From contig CAWUHX010000223.1 of the NCBI GenBank assembly GCA_963922205.1, positions 496,001 to 560,000 of the forward strand: a DNA stretch of 64,000 bases, in the 5' to 3' direction. The position numbers and the translations under genes were made by a program. Source of the stretch: Romanomermis culicivorax (taxonomy: Eukaryota; Nematoda; Enoplea; Mermithida; Mermithidae). A model generated the notes under the pieces. That model searched no databases and was not told the origin of the DNA. It worked only from the letters and a program-made list of their open reading frames with translations. Position 1 is the first letter of the stretch. The number at the start of each line of letters is the position of its first letter. This document shows, piece after piece, positions 15,001-26,660 of the stretch.

Positions 15001-18000
15001 AGTCGTGGCTCGGATCTTTAAGCTCCAATTTGCAACATCTCCTCCAAAAGTACAATCTATCAAAACAAAGATCAACTTTCTATTGAGGTTTCATTCTATA
15101 GTATGACAACCCAAAAGAAGTAAGTACAAAGTCGTGGCTCGGATCTTTAAGCTCCATTTTGCATTTTCTCCTCCAAAGGTACAATCTATCAAAACAAAGA
15201 TTAACTTTCTATTGAGGTTTCATTATATAGTATGACAACCCTAAAGAAGTAAGTACAAAGTCATGGCTTGAATCTTTAAGCTCCAATTTGCAACTTCTAA
15301 ACAAAGATCAACTTTCTATTGAGGTTTCATTCTATAGTATGACAACCCAAAAGAAGTAAATACAAAGTCATGGCTCGGATCTTTAAGCTCCATTCAGCAT
15401 TTTCTCCTCCAAAAGTACAATCCATCAAAACAAAGATCAACTTTCTATTGAGGTTTCATTCTATAGTATGACAACCCTAAAGAAGTAAGTACAAAGTTCT
15501 GGCTCGGATCTTTAAGCTCCATTTTGCATTTTCTCCTCCAAAAGTACAATCTATCAAAACAAAGATTAACTTTCTATTGAGGTTTCATTGTATAGTATGA
15601 CAACCCTAAAGAAGTAAGTACAAAGTCCATGGCTTGAGTCTTTAAGCTCCAATTTGCAACGTCTCCTCCAAAGGTACAATCTATCAAAACAAAGATTAAC
15701 TTTCTATTGAGGTTTCATTATATAGTATGACAACCCTAAAGAAGTAAGTACAAAGTCATGGCTTGAATCTTTGAGCTCCAATTTGCATTTTCTCCTCCAA
15801 AAGTACAATCTATCAAAACAAAGATCAACTTTCTATTGAGGTTTCATTATATAGTATGACAACCCTAAAGAAGTAAGTACAAAGTCATGGCTTGAATCTT
15901 TGAGCTCCAATTTGCAACTTCTCCTCCAAAAGTACAATCCATCAAAACAAAGATCAACTTTCTATTGAGGTTTCATTCTATAGTATGACAACCCAAAAGA
16001 AGTAAGTACAAAGTCATGGCTCGGATCTTTAAGCTCCATTTAGCATTTTCTCCTCCAAAAGTACAATCCATCAAAACAAAGATCAACTTTCTATTGAGGT
16101 TTCATTCTATAGTATGACAACCCTAAAGAAGTAAATACAAAGCCATGGCTCGGATCTTTAAGCTCCGTTTTGCATTTTCTCCTCCAAAAGTACAATCTAT
16201 CAAAACAAAGATAAACTTTCTATTGAGGTTTCATTATATAGTATGACAACCCTAAAGAAGTAAGTACAAAGTCGATGGCTCGGATCTTTAAGCTCCATTT
16301 TGCATTTTCTCCTCCAAAGGTACAATCTATCAAAACAAAGATCAACTTTCTATTGAGGTTTCATTCTATAGTATGACAACCCTAAAGAAGTAAGTACAAA
16401 GTCCATGGCTCGGATCTTTAAGCTCCATTTTGCATTTTCTCCTCCAAAAGTACAATCTATCAAAACAAAGATCAACTTTCTATTGAGGTTTCATTCTATA
16501 GTATGACAACCCTAAAGAAGTAAGTACAAAGCCATGGCTTGGATCTTTAAGCTCCAATTTGCAACGTCTCCTCCAAAGGTACAATCTATCAAAACAAAGA
16601 TTAACTTTCTATTGAGGTTTCATTATATAGTATGACAACCCTAAAGAAGTAAGTACAAAGTCATGGCTCGGATCTTTAAGCTCCATTTAGCATTTTCTCC
16701 TCCAAAAGTACAATCTATCAAAACAAAGATCAACTTTCTATTGAGGTTTCATTCTATAGTATGACAACCCTAAAGAAGTAAGTACAAAGCCATGGCTCGG
16801 ATCTTTAAGCTCCATTTTGCATTTTCTCCTCCAAAGGTACAATCTATCAAAACAAAGATTAACTTTCTATTGAGGTTTCATTATATAGTATGACAACCCT
16901 AAAGAAGTAAGTACAAAGTCATGGCTTGAATCTTTGAGCTCCAATTTGCAACTTCTCCTCCAAAAGTACAATCCATCAAAACAAAGATCAACTTTCTATT
17001 GAGGTTTCATTCTATAGTATGACAACCCAAAAGAAGTAAGTACAAAGTCGTGGCTCGGATCTTTAAGCTCCATTTGCATTTTCTCCTCCAAAAGTACAAT
17101 CCATCAAAACAAAGATCAACTTTCTATTGAGGTTTCATTATATAGTATGACAACCCTAAAGAAGTAAGTACAAAGTCATGGCTCGGATCTTTAAGCTCCA
17201 TTTTGCATTTTCTCCTCCAAAGGTACAATCTATCAAAACAAAGATTCACTTTCTATTGAGGTTTCATTATATAGTATGACAACCCTAAAGAAGTAAGTAC
17301 AAAGTCATGGCTTGAATCTTTGAGCTCCAATTTGCAACTTCTCCTCCAAAAGTACAATCCATCAAAACAAAGATCAACTTTCTATTGAGGTTTCATTCTA
17401 TAGTATGACAACCCAAAAGAAGTAAATACAAAGCCATGGCTCGGATCTTTAAGCTCCATTTTGCATTTTCTCCTCCAAAAGTACAATCTATCAAAACAAA
17501 GATCAACTTTCTATTGAGGTTTCATTCTATAGTATGACAACCCTAAAGAAGTAAGTACAAAGCCATGGCTTGAATCTTTAAGCTCCAATTTGCATTTTCT
17601 CCTCCAAAGGTACAATCTATCAAAACAAAGATTAACTTTCTATTGAGGTTTCATTATATAGTATGACAACCCTAAAGAAGTAAGTACAAAGTCGTGGCTC
17701 GGATCTTTAAGCTCCATTTTGCATTTTCTCCTCCAAAAGTACAATCTATCAAAACAAAGATCAACTTTCTATTGAGGTTTCATTCTATAGTATGACAACC
17801 CTAAAGAAGTAAGTACAAAGCCATGGCTTGAATCTTTAAGCTCCAATTTGCAATGTCTCCTCCAAAAGTACAATCTATCAAAACAAAGATCAACTTTCTA
17901 TTGAGGTTTCATTATATAGTATGACAACCCTAAAGAAGTAAGTACAAAGTCATGGCTCGGATCTTTAAGCTCCATTTTGCATTTTCTCCTCCAAAAGTAC

Positions 18001-21000
18001 AATCTATCAAAACAAAGATCAACTTTCTATTGAGGTTTCATTATATAGTATGACAACCCTAAAGAAGTAAGTACAAAGTCGTGGCTCAGATCTTTAAGCT
18101 CCAATTTGCAACATCTCCTCCAAAAGTACAATCTATCAAAACAAAGATCAACTTTCTATTGAGGTTTCATTCTATAGTATGACAACCCAAAAGAAGTAAG
18201 TACAAAGTCGTGGCTCGGATCTTTAAGCTCCTTTTTGCATTTTCTCCTCCAAAGGTACAATCCATCAAAACAAAGATTAACTTTCTATTGAGGTTTCATT
18301 ATATAGTATGACAACCCTAAAGAAGTAAGTACAAAGTCATGGCTTGAATCTTTAAGCTCCAATTTGCAACTTCTAAACAAAGATCAACTTTCTATTGAGG
18401 TTTCATTCTATAGTATGACAACCCAAAAGAAGTAAATACGAAGTCATGGCTCGGATCTTTAAGCTCCATTCAGCATTTTCTCCTCCAAAAGTACAATCCA
18501 TCAAAACAAAGATCAACTTTCTATTGAGGTTTCATTCTATAGTATGAGAACCCAAAAGAAGTAAGTACAAAGTTCTGGCTCCGATCTTTAAGCTCCATTT
18601 TGCATTTTCTCCTCCAAAGGTACAATCTTTCAAAATAAAGATTAACTTTCTATTGAGGTTTCATTGTATAGTATAACAACCTCAAAGAAGTAAGTACAAA
18701 GCCATGGCTTGAGTTTTTAACCTACAATTTGCAAAGTCTCCTCCAAAGGTACAATCTATCAAAACAAAGATTAACTTTCTATTGAGGTTTCATTATATAG
18801 TATGACAACCCTAAAGAAGTAAATACAAAGCTATGGCTCGAATCTTTAAGCTCCGTTTTGCATTTTCGCCTCCAAAAGTACAATCTATCAAAACAAAGAT
18901 CAACTTTCTATTGAGGTTTCATTCTATAGTATGACAACCCTAAAGAAGTAAGTACAAAGACATGGCTTGAATCTTTCAGCTCCAACTTGCAATGTCTCCT
19001 CCAAAGGTACAATCTATCAAAACAAAGATTAACTTTCTATTGAGGTTTCATTATATAGTATGACAACCCTAAAGAAGTAAGTACAAAGTCATGGCTTGAA
19101 TCTTTGAGCTCCAATTTGCAACTTCTTCCTCCAAAAGTACAATCCATCAAAACAAAGATCAACTTTCTATTGAGGTTTCATTCTATAGTATGACAACCCA
19201 AAAGAAGTAAGTACAAAGTCATGGCTCGGATCTTTAAGCTCCATTCAGCATTTTCTCCTCCAAAAGTACAATCCATCAAAACAAAGATCAACTTTCTATT
19301 GAGGTTTCATTCTATAGTATGACAACCCTAAAGAAGTAAGTACAAAGCCATGGCTCGGATCTTTAAGCTCCGTTTTGCATTTTCTCCTCCAAAAGTACAA
19401 TCTATCAAAACAAAGATTAACTTTCTATTGAGGTTTCATTATATAGTATGACAACCCTAAAGAAGTAAGTACAAAAACAAAGATCAACTTTCTATTGAGG
19501 TTTCATTCTATAGTATGACAACCCAAAAGAAGTAAGTACAAAGTCATGGCTCGGATCTTTAAGCTCCATTTTGCATTTTCTCCTCCAAAAGTACAATCCA
19601 TCAAAACAAAGATCAACTTTCTATTGAGGTTTCATTCTATAGTATGACAACCCAAAAGAAGTAAGTACAAAGTCATGGCTCGGATCTTTAAGCTCCATTT
19701 TGCATTTTCTCCTCCAAAAGTACAATCTATCAAAACAAAGATTAACTTTCTATTGAGGTTTCATTATATAGTATGACAACCCTAAAGAAGTAAGTACAAA
19801 GCCATGGCTTGAGTCTTTAAGCTCCAATTTGCAACTCTCCTCCAAAGGTACAATCTATCAAAACAAAGATTAACTTTCTATTGAGGTTTCATTATATAGT
19901 ATGACAACCCTAAAGAAGTAAGTACAAAGTCATGGCTCGGATCTTTAAGCTCCATTTTGCATTTTCTCCTCCAAAAGTACAATCCATCAAAACAAAGATC
20001 AACTTTCTATTGAGGTTTCATTATATAGTATGACAACCCTAAAGAAGTAAGTACAAAGTCATGGCTTGAATCTTTGAGCTCCAATTTGCAACTTCTCCTC
20101 CAAAAGTACAATCTATCAAAACAAAGATCAACTTTCTATTGAGGTTTCATTCTATAGTATGACAACCCAAAAGAAGTAAGTACAAAGTCATGGCTCGGAT
20201 CTTTAAGCTCCATTTAGCATTTTCTCCTCCAAAAGTACAATCCATCAAAACAAAGATCAACTTTCTATTGAGGTTTCATTCTATAGTATGACAACCCTAA
20301 AGAAGTAAATACAAAGCCATGGCTCGGATCTTTAAGCTCCGTTTTGCATTTTCTCCTCCAAAAGTACAATCTATCAAAACAAAGATAAACTTTCTATTGA
20401 GGTTTCATTATATAGTATGACAACCCTAAAGAAGTAAGTACAAAGCCATGGCTCGGATCTTTAAGCTCCGTTTTGCATTTTCTCCTCCAAAGGTACAATC
20501 TATCAAAACAAAGATCAACTTTCTATTGAGGTTTCATTCTATAGTATGACAACCCTAAAGAAGTAAGTACAAAGTCGTGGCTCGGATCTTTAAGCTCCAT
20601 TTAGCATTTTCTCCTCCAAAAGTACAATCCATCAAAACAAAGATCAACTTTCTATTGAGGTTTCATTCTATAGTATGACAACCCTAAAGAAGTAAGTACA
20701 AAGCCATGGCTCGGATCTTTAAGCTCCAATTTGCATTTTCTCCTCCAAAGGTACAATCTATCAAAACAAAGATTAACTTTCTATTGAGGTTTCATTATAT
20801 AGTATGACAACCCTAAAGAAGTAAGTACAAAGCCATGGCTTGAGTCTTTAAGCTCCAATTTGCAACGTCTCCTCCAAAGGTACAATCTATCAAAACAAAG
20901 ATAAACTTTCTATTGAGGTTTCATTATATAGTATGACAACCCTAAAGAAGTAAGTACAAAGTCATGGCTTGAATCTTTGAGCTCCAATTTGCAACTTCTC

Positions 21001-23375
21001 CTCCAAAAGTACAATCCATCAAAACAAAGATCAACTTTCTATTGAGGTTTCATTATATAGTATGACAACCCTAAAGAAGTAAGTACAAAGTCATGGCTTG
21101 AATCTTTGAGCTCCAATTTGCAACTTCTCCTCCAAAAGTACAATCCATCAAAACAAAGATCAACTTTCTATTGAGGTTTCATTCTATAGTATGACAACCC
21201 TAAAGAAGTAAGTACAAAGTCGTGGCTCGGATCTTTAAGCTCCATTTAGCATTTTCTCCTCCAAAAGTACAATCCATCAAAACAAAGATCAACTTTCTAT
21301 TGAGGTTTCATTATATAGTATGACAACCCTAAAGAAGTAAGTACAAAGTCAATGGCTCGGATCTTTAAGCTCCATTTTGCATTTTCTCCTCCAAAGGTAC
21401 AATCTATCAAAACAAAGATTCACTTTCTATTGAGGTTTCATTATATAGTATGACAACCCTAAAGAAGTAAGTACAAAGTCATGGCTTGAATCTTTGAGCT
21501 CCAATTTGCAACTTCTCCTCCAAAAGTACAATCCATCAAAACAAAGATCAACTTTCTATTGAGGTTTCATTCTATAGTATGACAACCCTAAAGAAGTAAG
21601 TACAAAGTCATGGCTCGGATCTTTAAGCTCCATTTTGCATTTTCTCCTCCAAAAGTACAATCTATCAAAACAAAGATCAACTTTCTATTGAGGTTTCATT
21701 CTATAGTATGACAACCCTAAAGAAGTAAGTACAAAGCCATGGCTTGAGTCTTTAAGCTCCAATTTGCAACGTCTCCTCCAAAGGTACAATCTATCAAAAC
21801 AAAGATTAACTTTCTATTGAGGTTTCATTATATAGTATGACAACCCTAAAGAAGTAAGTACAAAGTCATGGCTCGGATCTTTAAGCTCCATTTTGCATTT
21901 TCTCCTCCAAAAGTACAATCCATCAAAACAAAGATCAACTTTCTATTGAGGTTTCATTCTATAGTATGACAACCCTAAAGAAGTAAGTACAAAGTCATGG
22001 CTTGAATCTTTAAGCTCCAATTTGCAAGTCTCCTCCAAAGGTACAATCTATCAAAACAAAGATTAACTTTCTATTGAGGTTTCATTATATAGTATGACAA
22101 CCCTAAAGAAGTAAGTACAAAGTCATGGCTCGGATCTTTAAGCTCCATTTTGCATTTTCTCCTCCAAAGGTACAATCTATCAAAACAAAGATCAACTTTC
22201 TATTGAGGTTTCATTATATAGTATGACAACCCTAAAGAAGTAAGTACAAAGTCATGGCTCGGATCTTTAAGCTCCGTTTTGCATTTTCTCCTCCAAAAGT
22301 ACAATCTATCAAAACAAAGATCAACTTTCTATTGAGGTTTCATTCTATAGTATGACAACCCTAAAGAAGTAAGTACAAAGTCGTGGCTCGGATCTTTAAG
22401 CTCCATTTTGCATTTTCTCCTCCAAAGGTACAATCTATCAAAACAAAGATCAACTTTCTATTGAGGTTTCATTATATAGTATGACAACCCTAAAGAAGTA
22501 AGTACAAAGTCATGGCTTGAATCTTTGAGCTCCAATTTGCAACTTCTCCTCCAAAAGTACAATCCATCAAAACAAAGATCAACTTTCTATTGAGGTTTCA
22601 TTATATAGTATGACAACCCTAAAGAAGTAAGTACAAAGTCATGGCTTGAATCTTTGAGCTCCAATTTGCAACTTCTCCTCCAAAAGTACAATCCATCAAA
22701 ACAAAGATCAACTTTCTATTGAGGTTTCATTCTATAGTATGACAACCCAAAAGAAGTAAGTACAAAGTCGTGGCTCGGATCTTTAAGCTCCATTTAGCAT
22801 TTTCTCCTCCAAAAGTACAATCCATCAAAACAAAGATCAACTTTCTATTGAGGTTTCATTATATAGTATGACAACCCTAAAGAAGTAAGTACAAAGTCGT
22901 GGCTCGGATCTTTAAGCTCCATTTTGCATTTTCTCCTCCAAAGGTACAATCTATCAAAACAAAGATTCACTTTCTATTGAGGTTTCATTATATAGTATGA
23001 CAACCCTAAAGAAGTAAGTACAAAGTCATGGCTTGAATCTTTGAGCTCCAATTTGCAACTTCTCCTCCAAAAGTACAATCCATCAAAACAAAGATCAACT
23101 TTCTATTGAGGTTTCATTCTATAGTATGACAACCCTAAAGAAGTAAGTACAAAGTCATGGCTCGGATCTTTAAGCTCCATTTTGCATTTTCTCCTCCAAA
23201 GGTACAATCTATCAAAACAAAGATCAACTTTCTATTGAGGTTTCATTCTATAGTATGACAACCCTAAAGAAGTAAGTACAAAGCCATGGCTTGAATCTTT
23301 AAGCTCCAATTTGCAACGTCTCCTCCAAAGGTACAATCTATCAAAACAAAGATTAACTTTCTATTGAGGTTTCAT
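1..23375. repeat. Satellite array, 129-bp monomer, about 180 tandem copies
   Basis: Every unit begins near AACTTTCTATTGAGGTTTCA and runs 129 bases to the next. For example, unit starts at 23,097 and 23,226 are exactly 129 apart. Two alternative middles recur, CCAATTTGCAACTTCTCC and CCATTTTGCATTTTCTCC, along with T/C and A/G variants, so units fall into subtypes. A shortened unit of 107 bases, lacking 22 bases before AAACAAAGATC, occurs nine times (marker word at 93, 974, 1597, 2866, 6470, 8124, 12221, 15296 and 18372). No long reading frame and no gene is present anywhere in the array. The first 4.6 kb looks more diverged and contains near-identical multi-unit blocks. The array is cut by the window start and by the adapter and gap, so its true length is unknown. 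Confidence 0.98.
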
Positions 23376-23398
23376 AGTACTCTGCGTTGATACCACTG
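23376..23398. other. Library adapter remnant at contig edge
   Basis: Directly after a satellite unit broken off mid-monomer, the sequence contains GTACTCTGCGTTGATACCAC followed by TG. This is the reverse complement of the widely used SMART/SMARTer template-switch and amplification primer. It then meets the run of N. This is a laboratory sequence rather than genomic DNA, and it marks the end of a contig. Confidence 0.93.
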
Positions 23399-23498
23399 NN
23401 NNNNNNNNNNNNNNNNNNNNNNNNNNNNNNNNNNNNNNNNNNNNNNNNNNNNNNNNNNNNNNNNNNNNNNNNNNNNNNNNNNNNNNNNNNNNNNNNNN
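23399..23498. other. Assembly gap, 100 N
   Basis: Exactly 100 N, the customary filler for a gap of unknown size. It separates the satellite array from the start of Polinton copy 1. The polymerase end of that copy would be expected in this interval, so the gap may hide several kilobases. Confidence 0.99.
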
Positions 23499-23604
23499 GT
23501 AGCTCATATTATTCATGAAGGTTATCATCATGATTTTGATGATCTTGTCGTTATCAAAACACAACGTGAGTTCATTAATCATAAATTGGAATGTTTTGTT
23601 TAGG
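23499..23604 (+). pseudogene. 3' remnant of the 130-aa Polinton unknown gene (copy 1)
   Basis: The translated stretch containing HEGYHHDFDD and VVIKT matches the C-terminal end of the gene at 57,668-58,060 in copy 2, which reads DEGYHYDFDD and VVIKT. The rest of the gene is lost in the gap. The stop codon at the copy-2 position is not preserved. The remaining bases up to 23,885 are AT-rich spacer with TTAATTAA runs, as in the matching spacer of copy 2. Confidence 0.8.
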
Positions 23605-23885
23605 CCCATTATAATTTGTATGCCTAATTAATTGATTAATTAATTAATGTTTGCTTACTTGCTTGATACATATACCCTCATATATCCTTTGCACATATCT
23701 TATTTTTGCACACAGTTATTATTATTATTACGCATTACAGTAATACTATTCTTTTTTATACAATCATCTAGTTTTATGCTTTATGCCAGTATAGCGTTTT
23801 ATTCTATTGTAATTTTGGTAATTATAGATAGCAATCTGTCTAAAATAGAATCATTTGAAAATTGTTCAAGTAAATAGTAAAGGAG

Positions 23886-24443
23886 ATGTCAGATGTTGAA
23901 GAGTTTTTATATATGGAAACGTCCATTCAATTGCATAGTTTCTACTCCAACATAATCAGGAAAAACTCAATTTTTTGAAAAATTAGTAATTTTTGCAAAA
24001 GAAATGATTCATCCTGCTCCTGTGAAAATTTATGGGTGTTATACCGAATGGCAAGAAGCTTATGATGGATTAGTTCAAAAATGTTCTTTTGTAGAATTTA
24101 TTTAAGGCTTACCTCACTTGGACGAACTTCAAAAAAGTAAATACACTCCTAAATTATTAACTATGGATGATATGATGCAACAAATGAAGAATGATCAATG
24201 TTTAACTCAACTTTTTACTAAAGGATTGCATAACTGGAACCTATCAATTATACATATAGTTCAGAATGCATTTTTTGATGGAATGCCTATGAGTAAGATA
24301 AATGCTCAATATTTGATTCTTTTAAAAAACCATAATGATAGATTACAAGTTCCCACACTGGCTCGACAAATTTTCCCAAGTAATTCAAATTATTTTATGG
24401 TTATTTATTAATAAATCTTACACAGACATGTCCTGAAAAATAT
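23886..24443 (+). pseudogene. Packaging ATPase, broken (Polinton copy 1)
   Basis: Homologous to the intact ATPase at 56,751-57,350. An extra T soon after the ATG shifts the frame. A TAA replaces a lysine codon inside the nucleotide-binding loop at 23,953-23,955, and a second in-frame TAA lies at 24,103-24,105. From 24,118 to 24,411 the frame is open and contains a Walker B-like LLTMDDMM. A deletion of about 32 bases near 24,400 removes residues before the conserved C-terminus and shifts the frame again. No functional protein can come from it. In family members this ATPase (FtsK/HerA-like) pumps genome DNA into capsids. Confidence 0.9.
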
Positions 24444-24636
24444 CCACTTAGATCTAACATATTTCCTGACAATAATCACATGATTTTATATACAGCTATT
24501 ATTTATTTTCATTATTTAATCTTTTTTATTATTTAATTATTTATTTCATTTATTTGTTCAGTCATTTGAAAAAAAACTTTTTACAAGTTAGTCAGATGTT
24601 ATTATTTAAGTTAGTTGGATGTTATTATTTATCGAT

Positions 24637-25061
24637 ATGTTATGCAGTAAATACACTTTTCTTAATAGTCTTACCATAGTTCTTTTTATACCTGTTTTAT
24701 TGTATGGTTACAATATCCTTTCAAATTTATGGAAATGGTGAAACTACAAATGTTACAGGTTTTAGGATACCAAATACAAAAAATGGTACAGATCAGAAAT
24801 ATTTATGAGAAATTTATAAATTGCATATAACACCCTTACAACATTTTGTAGAAAAATTTTAACAATGTCCACAGAATGATGGTCAATTAATGCAATTGGG
24901 AGCATGTTTCAAAATATATAAGTCCAATCCTACTGTATTTTCTTGTTGTAGCCGTACCAGTAAATTTCAAAACTTGTACATCAAAGGTACTAGGTTACGA
25001 TATACTGATATTGTATATTTATCATGTAGTCAGAAAAATATTTTATAATACATCAGTTTAG
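24637..25061 (+). pseudogene. Single-span membrane protein, broken (Polinton copy 1)
   Basis: Matches the gene at 56,201-56,635 base by base over long stretches: the start region, the part encoding FSCCSR and the final stop. The reading frame has several stops, for instance TGA at the start of the GAGAAATTTATAAATTGC stretch and further ones beyond. It sits between the ATPase and the next exon remnant, as in copy 2. Confidence 0.8.
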
Positions 25062-25125
25062 TCGAAATTTTCGAAGAGGTTGGTCATTTTTCTACAATTT
25101 GTTTGTTTGTTTTGTGTCAATTAAA

Positions 25126-25177
25126 ATGACCGCCGCATTTGAAGTTTTTGTCTGAATGGTGCAAAATAGAGTGGAAG
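25126..25177 (+). pseudogene. Exon 1 remnant of the spliced 134-aa Polinton gene (copy 1)
   Basis: The 52 bases starting ATGACCGCCGCATTTGAAG match exon 1 of the copy-2 gene at 56,089-56,140. The remnant carries an in-frame TGA at 25,153-25,155. Its donor side has decayed (GGAAAAAAA where copy 2 has GGTAAAAAT). Exon 2 is absent because sequence homologous to the far side of the protease gene follows within about 25 bases. Confidence 0.8.
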
Positions 25178-25189
25178 GAAAAAAATTTT

Positions 25190-25215
25190 GTATCTATTTC
25201 ATCCAGCTCCACCTT
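25190..25215. other. Internal deletion junction in Polinton copy 1
   Basis: Left of here copy 1 matches the intron of the 134-aa gene (copy 2 about 56,060-56,090). Right of here it matches the spacer after the protease gene (copy 2 about 52,620-52,750), with the shared words AGCTCCACCT and AGCTCCGCCT. About 3.3 kb of copy-2 order is therefore absent: exon 2, the 117-aa and 285-aa genes, integrase and protease. Confidence 0.8.
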
Positions 25216-25322
25216 CTTTATGTATTTTTTGTATAAAAATTTTGGTTACTTTACTAGCTCCACCTTTTTATAGAATTTACAATTAATTATCTAATTGTCA
25301 AATAGAGATTTTTTATTTTGAA

Positions 25323-25625
25323 ATGGATAGTAGTAATAGCACTCCTTCAGAATCATCTCGCCTCAGTGTTTGGTATTTTTTTGGAAAACATTTACCTCAA
25401 AACAAAGTGGTGTTCTTTAGTCAGGTCATACTAATATATATTGTAGTCATTACAGCTATTATAAATTTATCTCTCTACAATAATATAACACAGTTGTGGG
25501 TTGGTTTATTGTGCACTTGTATAGGGTGTTTATTACCTAGCCCAGTACCTGGACTATTACTGTCCACTAAATCTTTGAAGACAATACCTACAACAGCTGA
25601 CATTATAAATGATGACAACCTTTGA
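25323..25625 (+). CDS. Two-helix membrane protein of Polinton (copy 1, frame intact)
   Basis: This 100-aa frame has an ATG start. A Ser-rich N-terminus is followed by a conserved WYFFGKHLP stretch, then two hydrophobic segments, roughly residues 34-52 and 58-76, and LLPSPVPG. Small membrane proteins of this shape, carrying an FFG..LP....VFFSQ pattern, recur in Polintons; the function is unknown. Its last codons overlap the ATG of the minor capsid gene (25,612), the same arrangement as in copy 2. The copy-2 partner (52,317-52,626) is frameshifted, so this older copy keeps the better frame. The surrounding element is dead, so expression is doubtful. Confidence 0.7.
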   Translation: MDSSNSTPSESSRLSVWYFFGKHLPQNKVVFFSQVILIYIVVITAIINLSLYNNITQLWVGLLCTCIGCLLPSPVPGLLLSTKSLKTIPTTADIINDDNL

Positions 25626-26523
25626 AGATCAGTTTTATATCACTTTACCTAGTATTAGTGAAAACACACCCTCAGATTTTTCAGCCCATCTACCCTACCA
25701 TTTAAAACTAGATGGAAATTGGAGGTAGGTTTAAGTGAAATAATATATTTATAGAGCTGGGCTACAATTTCTAATAATGGTGGAGATAATGTAATAAGGT
25801 TAATTATGGATGGTGTGGGTAATAAAATTGAACCTATTAAAGAAATTAAAATTATAGTTTTTTAAAAACATTACTTTATGGTATCTGAATTAATTGATGA
25901 GCTGAATGCAAAAATTGGAGCAGTGATTGCAGGAACTGACATTAAAATCATGTTTTCATATGATGAACATGGTCGAGGTTTGGTTAATTTGAAAATCAAA
26001 AGTGGTACAAGTTTGAGTAAAATCGATATAAGCTACCATTTAATGGAACTTCTACGCTTTAATGCTACCAATACTGCTGCGGATGCAACTGATGATGATT
26101 TTTTAAATAGAGATGTGAATATTAATTTATATACTGTTGGAGAAAAACCACAAAAATCTAATGCACATATTCCACAAATCTGTTCTTCTTGCTGATCCTG
26201 GAAATAAACATTTATATATTTTAGGAATTCAACCACCAAATTTAAACGATTCACAGAGTTTTTATGTTTACTGTAATATTATTGAAAATCAAATTATTGG
26301 AAATACTTTAGCAACACTTTTATGTATAATAAATGTGCATGAAAAATACAAAGATATTGTGAGTCAATTATACGTAACACTTCGCTATATACCCATTCAG
26401 TTAAAAGAAATTATGGTACTTGAAGTTAATATAAAAAACAGTACGAACCAGTTTACACCATTCTAGTTCGGGAATGTTATAGTTAAATTACATTTCCTGC
26501 GACATACTCCTTTATTCCTATAA
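25612..26523 (+). pseudogene. Minor capsid (penton-like) protein, broken (Polinton copy 1)
   Basis: Homologous along its whole length to the intact gene at 51,413-52,330. A single-base deletion near 25,721 (GGAGG where copy 2 has GGGAGG) throws the frame into stops. Open pieces remain at 25,878-26,195 and up to 26,466 in two different frames, so at least two further shifts exist. The terminal stop TAA at 26,521-26,523 is conserved in position. Confidence 0.88.
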
Positions 26524-26660
26524 TAATGGTATCAAATTTTCACTAGCATTTATTCATTCATTTGCATTTGGACAAGTTGTCGTCTGGTTGAATTTTCGCA
26601 AATGCTCTTAATTAATTAATTAATTTACTTACTTGTTCATTTTAATTTACAAAGCAAAAT
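26524..26660. promoter_or_regulatory. Conserved spacer between minor capsid and core-like genes (copy 1)
   Basis: It contains ATTTGCATTTGGACAAGTTG, TGAATTTTCGCAAATGCTC and a TTAATTAATTAATTAATTAA run. All are also found in the copy-2 spacer at 51,278-51,412 in the same order. The octamer ATTTGCAT is present in both. Promoter function is inferred only from conservation in an otherwise decaying element. Confidence 0.4.

Noticed and set aside
1-23375. CRISPR-like regularly spaced repeats
   Set aside because: There are no unique spacers: the whole 129-bp unit repeats head to tail, as in a eukaryotic satellite.
1-23375. Centromere protein B box in the satellite
   Set aside because: No sequence resembling the CENP-B binding word was found in the monomer. 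Centromeric identity cannot be claimed.
23361-23609. 82-codon frame on the - strand across the gap
   Set aside because: It reads through adapter and 100 N; there is no real sequence behind it.
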